Position numbers and translations under genes: made by a program. This document shows, piece after piece, positions 8,389 to 16,789 of a stretch of DNA of 31,262 nucleotides. The stretch is taken from positions 1 through 31,262 of the forward strand of contig JAFAFF010000041.1 in the NCBI GenBank assembly GCA_023423605.1, written 5' to 3'. The notes below the pieces were generated by a model. That model did not search any database. It was not told the DNA's origin and saw nothing but the letters and a program-made list of their open reading frames with translations. The DNA is from Pseudomonadota bacterium (GTDB lineage Bacteria; Pseudomonadota; Gammaproteobacteria; Xanthomonadales; Xanthomonadaceae). How positions within the stretch are numbered: position 1 is the first letter of the stretch; each line of letters starts with the position of its first letter.

Positions 8389-9078
8389 TTACTGCTTGCC
8401 CTGCTCCGGCTCGCTGGCACTGGCGCGCGCCACCTGCGAGGCGTTCACCAGCCCGTGCGCGACCGCATACTGGAACACGTCGGCGTCGGTCTTCAGGCCG
8501 AGCTTGCGCATCGCCGCGATCTTCTGCGTGCTGACCGTCTTGCGGCTGCGGCCGACCCGTCCGGCGATCTCGATGACCGAAAGTCCCTCGGCATACATGC
8601 GCAGCACCTCGCCTTCACGGCGTGACAAAGGGCGGGCCGCCCCGTCGCTGTCGCCGGGCGCGTCGTCCAGCAGGCGCTGGATTTCCGGCGAGAGATAGCT
8701 GCCACCGCTGCATGCGGCCCCCACGGCTGGCAGCAGATGCGGCAACGGATCGGACTTGCTGAGGATGCAACGCACGCCGGCAGCACGGATGTTGCCCAAC
8801 ACCAATGGACTTTCCATGCCGGTCAGCACCACCAGCTGGATCTTCGGAAAACGTCGCTGCAGGAAACGCAGCATGGCGATTCCGTCGCCGTAACGCCCAT
8901 GCGGCATGGAGAAATCGGTGATCACCACGTCCACGCTGGTACTGCTGACCAGTTCCACCAGGGCGGTGGAATCCTTGACCAGGCCGGCGATGGACAGCGA
9001 CGGCTGCGCCTGCAGCAGGTTTTCCATGCCAGCCAGCAGGACCGGATGGTCGTCGGCGATTGCGATATGGACAGTCAC
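8389..9078 (-). CDS. RcsB-like response regulator (receiver + LuxR-type HTH)
   Basis: The receiver (about residues 1-125) has the acidic pair in IADDHP, phospho-acceptor D55 in VVITDFSMP, switch T86 and K108. A LuxR/NarL-type DNA-binding domain covers about 150-210, with LSRREGEVLRMYAEGLS and RKTVSTQK. The sequence after D55, SMPHGRYGDG, and the SxQK helix resemble enterobacterial RcsB more than ordinary NarL proteins. The GTG start at 9078 is chosen because AGGA lies 8 nt upstream and the protein then begins directly at the receiver; 229 residues. It is divergent from a second RcsB-like regulator, with 119 bp between the starts, and close to two hybrid-type kinases that are its likely partners. 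The C-terminal 20 residues are an unrelated hydrophilic tail. Confidence 0.93.
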   Translation of the reverse strand: MTVHIAIADDHPVLLAGMENLLQAQPSLSIAGLVKDSTALVELVSSTSVDVVITDFSMPHGRYGDGIAMLRFLQRRFPKIQLVVLTGMESPLVLGNIRAAGVRCILSKSDPLPHLLPAVGAACSGGSYLSPEIQRLLDDAPGDSDGAARPLSRREGEVLRMYAEGLSVIEIAGRVGRSRKTVSTQKIAAMRKLGLKTDADVFQYAVAHGLVNASQVARASASEPEQGKQ

Positions 9079-9197
9079 GTCGGCATTCCTGGAAGGCAAG
9101 AGATTCAGCTCAAGAATGCCATCATGGCGCTTGAAAGGCCTATAGTTGCGCCGCGACCGCACTCCACGCCGGTTCACCATGACACAGGGAGTCCAGA
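9079..9197. promoter_or_regulatory. divergent regulator promoter region
   Basis: These 119 bp separate the two divergent regulator starts and must hold promoters for both. A TATAGT at 9141-9146 could be a -10 for the rightward gene, but I see no convincing -35 at the proper distance. If either regulator autoregulates, its site should be here; no clear RcsB-type palindrome stands out to the eye. Confidence 0.45.
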
Positions 9198-9854
9198 ATG
9201 GACGACAATTCGATCAGGGTCGCCGTGGCCGACGATCACCCGCTGATCCGCATGGCCATCGAGGCGACGCTCGACCCGGTTCCGGCCCTGCAGCACGTCG
9301 GCTCGGCGGCCGATTCCACCGAACTCATCGCACTGCTGGATGCACATCCCTGCGATGTGCTGGTGACCGATTACGCCATGCCCCGCGGGACGCACGGCGA
9401 TGGCCTGGAGCTGCTGGAGTTCCTGCGCAGGCGTTATCCGGAGCTGCATATCGTGGTGTTCACCGGCATGGACCAGCCGGCCATCGTGCAGGCACTGGCC
9501 GCATCCGGCATCAACCATATCCTCAGCAAGGCCGATGACGTCGGCCATGTGCCCACTGCGGTGACGGCCGCCTACGTACGCCGGCGCTATCTGTCACCCA
9601 GCATCGCCCCGCTGCTGCCGCCGCGGGGAACCCTGCGCGCACCGGTGGCCCTGTCGCCCCGCGAACACGAGGTGCTGTCGCTGTTCGTGAGCGGCCTGAG
9701 CGTCAATGAGATCGCCGAAAGGCTGGGGCGTCGCAAGCAGACCATCAGCACCCAGAAGATCAACGGCATGGCCAAGCTGGGCATCGAACGCGATGCCGAC
9801 CTGTTCAAGCATGCGGTGGAACTGGGCCTGGGCGGACGGGCGAAGAAGGGCTGA
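9198..9854 (+). CDS. second RcsB-like response regulator (receiver + LuxR-type HTH)
   Basis: This 218-residue paralogue of the leftward neighbour has receiver acidic residues in VADDHP, phospho-acceptor D58 in VLVTDYAMP, T89 and K111. The C-terminal HTH contains LSPREHEVLSLFVSGLS and KQTISTQK. It keeps the RcsB-like GTHGDGLELL segment after D58. The two paralogues differ at many positions in the recognition helix region (RSRKTVS versus RRKQTIS), so they may bind different sites. GGGAG lies 6 nt before the ATG. It converges on the kinase gene, with 23 bp between stops. Likely phosphorylated by the Hpt domain of the adjacent kinase; this is inferred from context. Confidence 0.94.
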   Translation: MDDNSIRVAVADDHPLIRMAIEATLDPVPALQHVGSAADSTELIALLDAHPCDVLVTDYAMPRGTHGDGLELLEFLRRRYPELHIVVFTGMDQPAIVQALAASGINHILSKADDVGHVPTAVTAAYVRRRYLSPSIAPLLPPRGTLRAPVALSPREHEVLSLFVSGLSVNEIAERLGRRKQTISTQKINGMAKLGIERDADLFKHAVELGLGGRAKKG

Positions 9855-9877
9855 GCCGCCGCGGCCGACGCATCCGA

Positions 9878-12800
9878 TCAGGACGACAGCAGCGCCGCGT
9901 GGCGTTCCACCAGCGCATCCAGGTCCGCCAGCAGCTGCCGCAGCACAGGCCCCGGCGGCGCCGTCGATTCGCGCAGCGCCGCCTCGATGTCCCCGCAGCG
10001 CCGGCCAAGGCCGTGCTCGCCAACCATCATCAGCACGCCCTTCAATGCGTGCATGCGGTCCAGCAGGGTCTGCAGGTCCTCCTCCTGCCACGCAAGATGG
10101 ACACGCGCCAGATCATCGCGGCTGCTGTCCACGAACACCCGGCGCAGCTTTTCCGGCATGTCCGGCGTGGCCCCTTCAGGTGACGGCGACGGGGTTGACG
10201 GCGCAGCATGCGCGGCCGGCGACCCCAGGTAACGCTGCAGGGCACGCGACAGCGCCTGCAGGTTCATCGGCTTGAGCAGCAGGTCGGTGATGCCCGCTTC
10301 ACGGCAACGTTCGCGTTCGCTGGCCAGCGCGGTAGCAGTGACCGCCAGGATCGGCAGGGTCGCCGAGCGTGCACGCAGCGCACGTGCCAGCTGGTAGCCA
10401 TCCATCACCGGCATGTTGATGTCCGTCAGCACCGCAAGGTGCTCGTCCTCCTGCCACGTGGCGAGCGCCTCACGGCCGTTTTCCGCGGTATCCACGCCGA
10501 AACCGAGCTCTTCCAGCTGCTGCTGGATCAGTTCGCGGTTGACCGGGTTGTCCTCCACCAGCAGCACCCGACCATGCGTCCCGCTGGCCGGCCGCGAGGC
10601 GACATCGGCCACCACCGGCGCCAGCCGTGGGCGGCCCAGCGCCAGCACCAGCGCGTCGCTGGCATAGCAGTTCACGTGGATGCCGTCGGCACGCTGTTCC
10701 GGCGAAAGCGGCCCGCCCACGTTGGCACGCACCACCCGGCCATGGCGCGCCAGCAATGCATCCTCGTCTTCCACGCTCCATGCACGGCGCTCGCCGAACA
10801 CCAGCGCGGTGGCATCTGCGGCGTCGCCAACGAACTGCTCCGGCTGTTCGATCACCGTCACATCCGCGCCACGGCGGCCGAGCAGCTGGCCGATCTCGCT
10901 GCGCCATTCGGCGGACGCCGACAGCAGGGTCACGCGCCGGCCGCGCAAGGGTGGCTCGACAGACGGTGCTTCATCATCCACGGCCTGCACCGGTACATCC
11001 AGGCTGAAGACGCTGCCCACGCCCAGCGTGCTTTCCACGCGGATGCTGCCGCCCAGCAGGCGCGCCAGCTGCTGGCACAACGCAAGGCCCAGCCCACTGC
11101 CGCCATAACGCCGCGAGATGCTCGCATCGGCCTGCTGGAACGGCTGGAACAGCTGGGCCAGCTGCGCCTCGTCCAGCCCGATGCCGGAATCGACGATCTG
11201 CAGGCGCAGCATCGGTGCAGCATCACGCGGCCGTTCCAGCAGCGCGGCACGGATGACGATGCGCCCGGATTCGGTGAACTTCACCGCATTGCTGACCAGG
11301 TTGTTGAGGATCTGCCTGATGCGATGCACATCGGCGACCACCGCACGCTCCAGCGCCGGTTCAATGGCGTAGTAGAGCTTGACGCCCTTGCGCTGCGCCT
11401 GCGCCGAATACAGCAGCGCGGCCTGCTCGATGAGCGGCCGTGGCGTGAAGCGCACCGGGTCGATGTCCAGCTGCCCGGCTTCAATCTTCGAAAAATCCAG
11501 CACGTCGCTGATGATGTCCATCAACGCATCGGCCGACAGGCGGATGCGCTCCAGGCGCTCGCGCTGCCCCTCCTGCATCGGCGAGCGCGCCAGCAGCTCC
11601 AGATGGCCCAGCACGCCATTGAGCGGCGTGCGGATCTCGTGGCTCATCGTCGCCACGAAAGCGGTCTTGGCGCGCGAAGCGGATTCGGCAGCCTCGCGCG
11701 CGAGTTCGGCATCGCGGCGCGCGTGGCGCAGGGTCTGCTCCAGTTCGGCCTGCGCGGTGACATCGCGCAAGGCGCATACCCACACGGTCCGCTCGCGCCA
11801 GGCGGCCAGTGCCATGGATACCTGCAGCCGTACCTGCGCATCGCCCTCTTCTGCCGCCAGCCACTGGAACTCCTGCACCGGCTGCGGTTCCTGCTGCCGC
11901 GCATGCTCGGCCAGCAGCGCATACAGGCCCGGGCCACCGTTGCCTGCGGCAGTACCTGCCATGTGCCGCGCCAGTTCATTTTCCACCAGTGGCTGGCCGC
12001 TGTCCGGGTCCATCAGCACCAGGCCCACCGGCGAGGTATCGATGATGACCCGGCTCAACGCTTCGCTTTCATACACGCGCGATGCATCAGCCAGCGCAGG
12101 CGCGAAGACGCGGCGGTCCATGCGCAGCAACAGCAGCCAGAGCGCGCCCAGGATGGTCAGCGCCGCCAGCGCCTGTGCCAGCAGCCGCGCGCCCTTGTCA
12201 TGCCACATGTCCGCCCAGCCGTAGAGGTGGATGAGCGACCAGTCCACGCCGGCCAGCGTGCCATGCACCACGAAACGACCGTCCAGATAGAGACGACCGT
12301 CGCCGCCTGCCGCCTGTTCGGCGCGGGCCACCCTCCCGGCCAGCTGCGGCGTGACATCGCGTGCCATCGCCGCGGTGCGCAGCACGGTGCGCCCGTCGCG
12401 GGTGATCACCGCGAAGGCGCCTGATTCGCGGTCGTCCAGCCGCGAACGGATGCCCTCCACCGGTTCGAAGAGCACGCGGCGGAAGTACGCCGTACGCCCG
12501 TCGGCAAGCGTCTGCACGCCCACCAGCGACGGTTGTCCGGAAATCGGATTGGCGTCGAAGCGCGACACCACGCGGCCGCTGGCGGTGGCGCTCTGCACCG
12601 GTCCCGGTGCCACCCGCACGCCATGGACAAGCTGTTCGGCAGCCAGCAGGCGTGCGAAGGCTTCCTCGCGCGTGTCCACGCGCAGCGCGCGCAGCAGCTG
12701 CGCCTCATCGGCAACACCTGCAACCGCCAGCAGGCGCCCCTGTGGTTCATAGGCATACATGGTGAGCGTGCCGGGCACGCGCAACGCGCTTGTCGCTGCG

Positions 12801-13276
12801 GTGGTGTAGGCCGAATACTCCACCATCATGCCCAGGTACGCCTCCAGCAGCGGCCGTGGCAGCGGCGTGCCCTGCCGGCCAAGCACCAGCCATGGCACGG
12901 CGGCCGCGCCTTCGGCGCGCACCAGCAGCTCGCCACCGGCCTGCAGGAAGCGTGCCGCCAGCGGCTCGCCCTGGCGCTGCAGGTAGGCGCGCTGTCCGCT
13001 CCACATCGCATCGTTGCCGTTGATGCTGGTGGCATACGCGCGGTCGCGCTGGAACAGGAAATAATCGACCGAAGAACGGGCCTCGACAAAGGCCTGGCGC
13101 TGCGCTGCGTGGAAATCGTTGATTTCGGCAACCGCCGCGAACACTGCCGTCAGCACGATCAGCAGGCTGATCAAACCGCCACCGCCGAACAGCAGCCGCC
13201 GCTGGCTGCGCCGCAGCGCGGACAGCGCCGGACGGCCCTGCGCCGCACTTGCATCGGTGGATGGCAGAGAATTCAA
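9878..13276 (-). CDS. tripartite hybrid histidine kinase (sensor-PAS-HK-ABL-like-REC-Hpt)
   Basis: This 1132-residue inner-membrane sensor has transmembrane helices at about 28-50 and 365-385. Between them lies a periplasmic region of about 310 residues, probably a dCACHE-like sensor. A PAS-like stretch follows at about 405-505. The kinase core has H546 in SHEIRTPLNG, the N box ILNNLVSNAVKF, and G boxes DSGIGL and GGSGLGLAL. Next come a degenerate alpha/beta module at 778-882, a receiver with D952 in LTDINMPVMDG, and an Hpt domain with H1076 in HALKG. It can therefore run a full His-Asp-His relay and pass phosphate to a response regulator. The start is TTG at 13276, supported by AAGGA 6 nt upstream. 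It is co-oriented 39 bp behind the second kinase and convergent with a response regulator. The module between kinase and receiver occupies the place of the ABL domain of RcsC. Confidence 0.94.
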   Translation of the reverse strand: MNSLPSTDASAAQGRPALSALRRSQRRLLFGGGGLISLLIVLTAVFAAVAEINDFHAAQRQAFVEARSSVDYFLFQRDRAYATSINGNDAMWSGQRAYLQRQGEPLAARFLQAGGELLVRAEGAAAVPWLVLGRQGTPLPRPLLEAYLGMMVEYSAYTTAATSALRVPGTLTMYAYEPQGRLLAVAGVADEAQLLRALRVDTREEAFARLLAAEQLVHGVRVAPGPVQSATASGRVVSRFDANPISGQPSLVGVQTLADGRTAYFRRVLFEPVEGIRSRLDDRESGAFAVITRDGRTVLRTAAMARDVTPQLAGRVARAEQAAGGDGRLYLDGRFVVHGTLAGVDWSLIHLYGWADMWHDKGARLLAQALAALTILGALWLLLLRMDRRVFAPALADASRVYESEALSRVIIDTSPVGLVLMDPDSGQPLVENELARHMAGTAAGNGGPGLYALLAEHARQQEPQPVQEFQWLAAEEGDAQVRLQVSMALAAWRERTVWVCALRDVTAQAELEQTLRHARRDAELAREAAESASRAKTAFVATMSHEIRTPLNGVLGHLELLARSPMQEGQRERLERIRLSADALMDIISDVLDFSKIEAGQLDIDPVRFTPRPLIEQAALLYSAQAQRKGVKLYYAIEPALERAVVADVHRIRQILNNLVSNAVKFTESGRIVIRAALLERPRDAAPMLRLQIVDSGIGLDEAQLAQLFQPFQQADASISRRYGGSGLGLALCQQLARLLGGSIRVESTLGVGSVFSLDVPVQAVDDEAPSVEPPLRGRRVTLLSASAEWRSEIGQLLGRRGADVTVIEQPEQFVGDAADATALVFGERRAWSVEDEDALLARHGRVVRANVGGPLSPEQRADGIHVNCYASDALVLALGRPRLAPVVADVASRPASGTHGRVLLVEDNPVNRELIQQQLEELGFGVDTAENGREALATWQEDEHLAVLTDINMPVMDGYQLARALRARSATLPILAVTATALASERERCREAGITDLLLKPMNLQALSRALQRYLGSPAAHAAPSTPSPSPEGATPDMPEKLRRVFVDSSRDDLARVHLAWQEEDLQTLLDRMHALKGVLMMVGEHGLGRRCGDIEAALRESTAPPGPVLRQLLADLDALVERHAALLSS

Positions 13277-13315
13277 ACCCTGTCCTTGGTAGGCGCCGTG
13301 CAGATGGTGTCGAAT

Positions 13316-16033
13316 CTAGCCGATCACGGCATGCGCCGCCATCGCGCCAGCGGCCGGCGGCTCCGGCGTCGCGCTGTCGTCCAGCAACGCATGCAGCAGG
13401 GTCTGCCCGGAATAGCACGATGCCCACCATTCGCCGTCGCGGCGTGCCGCCCGCAGCGGACCATCGGCGCGCACCCGCACCACGCGTTCGCACGCCCGCA
13501 GCGCGCGCGGCCGGGCCGGCGGCAGGGTGCGCTCGAACAGCACCAGCGGCAGCGCCGCGAACGCAGGTTCCGTATCCAGCTGTTCTAGGGCCTCCAGCAC
13601 CGCCGGTTCGGCGCCCCAGCCACGCAGGCGCCTTGCCAGCTCGTCGCGCCAGGACACCACGGCCGAATGCAGCAGCACGCGGCGGCCGGACAGCGGATGC
13701 ATCGCCGGCCGCACGCGGCGGCGGCAGGGCCGCACCTGCACCTCGAAGGCAAAGACGCTGCCGACCCCGGGCGTGCTGCGCACCTCGATATCGCCGCCCA
13801 TCAACTGGCACAGCTGGCGGCACAGCGACAGCCCCAGCCCCGAGCCGCCGTACTGGTCGCCGACCGACGCATCGGCCTGCGTGAACGGCTGGAACAGCCG
13901 CTGCTGCTGCAGTTCACCCAGGCCGATACCGGAATCGGCCACCTCCATGCGCAGGCGTCCAGCGCCCGCCCCGGGCATCGCGCGGATCTCGATCCGCCCT
14001 GACGGGGTGAACTTGACGGCATTGCTGACCAGGTTGCGCAGCACCTGTTCGATGCGCGCCACCGGCGCGATGCACGCAGCTGCCAAGCGCGGATCGACCA
14101 CCAGGTCCAGGTCCACGCCCTTGCCCTGGGCCAGCGGCGCGTACAGCAGCGCCACCCGTTCCAGCACCACGATCGGCTCCAGCCGCGTCGCTTCCATGTC
14201 CAGGCGCCCGGCTTCGATGCGTTCCAGGTCCAGCACGTCGCTGATGATGGAAAGCAGCGAGTGTGCCGACTGGGTGATGCGCCGCAGCCGCGCACGCTGC
14301 TCCTCGTCCAGCGGCGAACGCGCGAACAGTTCCAGGTGGCCGAGGATGCCATGCAGCGGCGTGCGGATTTCATGGCTCATGGTCGCCAGGAAGCGCGACT
14401 GCGCGCGGGTGGCGGCCTCGGCCTCCTCGCGCAGGCGTTCCTGCTGCGCCTGCAGTTCCACCCGCGCGGTCAGATCCTGCAGCGCGCACAGCAGCACCGG
14501 CCGGCCCTCGTAACTGACCCGCGTGGCGCCCACCAGCAGGTGTCGCGCCGGCGTGCGGCGCGCCGCCGGATGCGACAGTTCGAAGCGTCGGATGTCTACC
14601 TCATCCTCCGCCGACGGCAGCGCATCCCGGTAGCCGTCGATCAGCGCCTGGTACAACGCCAGGCCGGCCCTCTCGGCATCACCGGCGTAACGCCGCGCCA
14701 GTTCGTTCTGCACCACCGGCTCGCAGTGGCCGATGTCCACCAGGCACAGGCCGGTAGGCGTCATCTGGATCACCGAACGCGACAGCTGTTCGCTTGCGAA
14801 TACATGCTCGGCCCGCCTGGCGGCCGGCGCCAGCACGCGGCGTTCCATCCATGCCAGCACCAGCCACACGCCCACCGTGAGCAGCGCCCAGACCACCGCC
14901 GCCAGCAGCAGCACGCGCTGCCCACCGGCCACCAGGTCACGCCAGTCGTAGGTGGTGACCAGTGACCAGTCGGTACCGGCCACCACCGATGCGATGAAGA
15001 AGCGGCTGCCACGACGGTAGGTCCGCACGCCGCCGCGGCCCTGCATCCACAGGCCGGCATCGTGCAGGCTGCCGACCAGCGATTCGCCGGCGCGGTGGCG
15101 CGAACCCAGGATCACCTGCCCGTTCGGTGCGACCACAAGAAGGTTGCTGTCGCTGGCCTCGCGCAGCACGCGGGCCAGGCCATCCACCGGTTCGAAGGCG
15201 ACGAATACGCCGAGGCTGCGCGTGCCGTCGCGGGCGGGAAACGCGGATACCAGCGACGGCCGGCCGGTGACCGGATGCGCGGCGAAGCCGAGACGCGCGC
15301 GCGCATTGCCAGCGGCAGGGCGCAGGGCCGCGACGGTGTCGCCCGGCGATGCCGGTGGGGTGAGGTTGGCATACGCGCGCAACTGTTCGAAGAGTGCCTC
15401 ACGGTCATCGGCCTGCAGCGCGGACGTCATGCCGCTGCCGGCCAGGCCCTGGTTGACCACCGCCAGATGGCCGGTGGCATCGAGGAAATAGGCGGCACCC
15501 GCGGCTTCCACGCCGGCACCCGAAAACGCGATCGGACTGATGATGGACATCGAACGCGCCAGCCCGAGATAGCGCTGCAGGCGTTCGGCTGCCCAGCGTT
15601 CGGTTCCCAGCCCCAGCACCCGTTGCGGTGCTCCGCGCGTCCCCTGCTGCAGTACCGTGGACTGGTCTTCGCCCAGGTACGCATGCACGTCGGCGATCCG
15701 CGTGGCCGGATCATCATCCACCGGATGCTGCCAGGCATACTCGGTCATCGTCACCAGCCGCGCATAGCTGACATCGTGCCGGCCAAGCTGCGCGTCCAGC
15801 GCACTGGCCGCACGTTCGAAACCTTCCAGGCGCGTGCGCTGGTAGCTGCGCACGTGCAGCGCGACCGCCACCGCCAGCGCCGCCAGCAGCAGCACGCTGA
15901 ACAACGCACCGGCCACGTACAGCAGCCGACGCGGATGGCTGCGCAGCACGCGCAGGTCGGAGTCGCTGTCATCGCACCGGGCCCGGAAAGGCCGGACGAG
16001 TGCGGCGACGATGCGGTGCAGGATCGCGTTCAT
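13316..16033 (-). CDS. membrane histidine kinase with ABL-like C-terminus, no receiver or Hpt
   Basis: This paralogue of the downstream kinase has about 905 residues from the ATG at 16033. Transmembrane helices lie at about 36-59 and 373-394 around a periplasmic sensor of about 310 residues; a PAS-like region follows (415-522). The kinase core is intact: H554 in SHEIRTPLHG, N box LRNLVSNAVKF, G boxes DSGIGL and GGSGLGLSL. The C-terminal about 100 residues (about 781-885) match the ABL-like module of the other kinase (shared pattern GRRVLL...W.E...R..GA). The protein ends there, without receiver aspartate or Hpt histidine. Output may therefore run through the partner kinase. Starts at 16048 (ATG) or 16111 (GTG) are possible; none has a strong ribosome binding site. 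It is upstream of and probably cotranscribed with the other kinase. Confidence 0.9.
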   Translation of the reverse strand: MNAILHRIVAALVRPFRARCDDSDSDLRVLRSHPRRLLYVAGALFSVLLLAALAVAVALHVRSYQRTRLEGFERAASALDAQLGRHDVSYARLVTMTEYAWQHPVDDDPATRIADVHAYLGEDQSTVLQQGTRGAPQRVLGLGTERWAAERLQRYLGLARSMSIISPIAFSGAGVEAAGAAYFLDATGHLAVVNQGLAGSGMTSALQADDREALFEQLRAYANLTPPASPGDTVAALRPAAGNARARLGFAAHPVTGRPSLVSAFPARDGTRSLGVFVAFEPVDGLARVLREASDSNLLVVAPNGQVILGSRHRAGESLVGSLHDAGLWMQGRGGVRTYRRGSRFFIASVVAGTDWSLVTTYDWRDLVAGGQRVLLLAAVVWALLTVGVWLVLAWMERRVLAPAARRAEHVFASEQLSRSVIQMTPTGLCLVDIGHCEPVVQNELARRYAGDAERAGLALYQALIDGYRDALPSAEDEVDIRRFELSHPAARRTPARHLLVGATRVSYEGRPVLLCALQDLTARVELQAQQERLREEAEAATRAQSRFLATMSHEIRTPLHGILGHLELFARSPLDEEQRARLRRITQSAHSLLSIISDVLDLERIEAGRLDMEATRLEPIVVLERVALLYAPLAQGKGVDLDLVVDPRLAAACIAPVARIEQVLRNLVSNAVKFTPSGRIEIRAMPGAGAGRLRMEVADSGIGLGELQQQRLFQPFTQADASVGDQYGGSGLGLSLCRQLCQLMGGDIEVRSTPGVGSVFAFEVQVRPCRRRVRPAMHPLSGRRVLLHSAVVSWRDELARRLRGWGAEPAVLEALEQLDTEPAFAALPLVLFERTLPPARPRALRACERVVRVRADGPLRAARRDGEWWASCYSGQTLLHALLDDSATPEPPAAGAMAAHAVIG

Positions 16034-16204
16034 TGCCGGAAGGGGCATGTGCCTGGGGCCGCAGCGGGCAGGAAGGCACAGGCAGGGATATCCCAGGGAG
16101 AGGGACGCCACGATATTCAGACCTGACCGGCTCCCCCATAGGACACGCCTGATTTGCCGATGATCCGCCGATCATCGATCCGCACCGCTGCACATCGTTC
16201 ACGT

Positions 16205-16624
16205 TCAGCGGCAGGCCTCGCGCACGCGGTCTTCCCACTCACGTTCAAGCAGGTAACCGGCCGGGCGCTGGCGGCGGCGCAGGGACGCCTCGCGCACCTG
16301 CTTCATCCGCGCGCAACCCGCCGGATCCTGCTGCAACGTGATCAGCGCCGCGGCCGGGCCACGCTGCTGCCCGCCCCGGGCTGCGCGTCGTGGCGGTGCG
16401 GCTGGCGGCCGCGAACCGCGCCCTGCACCGCCACGGGGGGCAGCAGATGCACTGCCCGGCGGCGGCCGCCAGTGCGTGGACGGCTCGCCTTCGCCGCAGG
16501 GAACATCCTGATAGCGCCACGTCGTCGCCTGCCCGCACCGGTATACCCGTGGCGACGGCACGTGCAGCGTCGACGACGCAGTGCCCGACAGCAGCAACAG
16601 CAGGTAAATGAAGCGCACGCACAT
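16205..16624 (-). CDS. secreted DUF4124-like protein
   Basis: The 139-residue product starts with a hydrophobic signal peptide (about 4-18). The following segment, VYRCGQATTWRYQD then VPCGEG, is typical of DUF4124, a small periplasmic or envelope domain with two cysteines and conserved tryptophan and tyrosine. Residues about 53-90 are a low-complexity proline/arginine/glycine linker, and the basic C-terminus ends in REACR. GGAGG lies about 6 nt before the ATG, a strong start. Function is unknown for the family. It is divergent from the potassium channel gene; the 165 bp between (16625-16789) presumably hold both promoters, which I cannot place. Confidence 0.8.
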   Translation of the reverse strand: MCVRFIYLLLLLSGTASSTLHVPSPRVYRCGQATTWRYQDVPCGEGEPSTHWRPPPGSASAAPRGGAGRGSRPPAAPPRRAARGGQQRGPAAALITLQQDPAGCARMKQVREASLRRRQRPAGYLLEREWEDRVREACR

Positions 16625-16789
16625 GTTGCCCTCCCCGCCCCGCACTGTCCTCGCGCGGCGCCCGATGCGGAAGGGCTGGCCACGGCATGCCCGGCTTTTC
16701 GCGATTGCTGTATTCCCCGCCGGGAGGCGAACGCCGAAGCTGCGCGGCCCGACGCCCTCCCTGCCGCGAACGGCATCCGCCCACTGCCC

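Noticed and set aside
8389..9180. ATG at 9180 as start of the leftward response regulator
   Set aside because: It adds 34 residues unlike any receiver and would overlap the divergent promoter; the GTG at 9078 has an AGGA site.
11379..12224. Long serine/alanine-rich plus-strand frame opposite the kinase
   Set aside because: Shadow of the kinase gene in another frame; no domain and no ribosome binding site.
10208..12424. 738-residue open frame antisense to the tripartite kinase
   Set aside because: It lies fully opposite a kinase with complete motifs. Its composition (histidine, glutamine, arginine rich, no motif) is what GC-rich antisense frames give.
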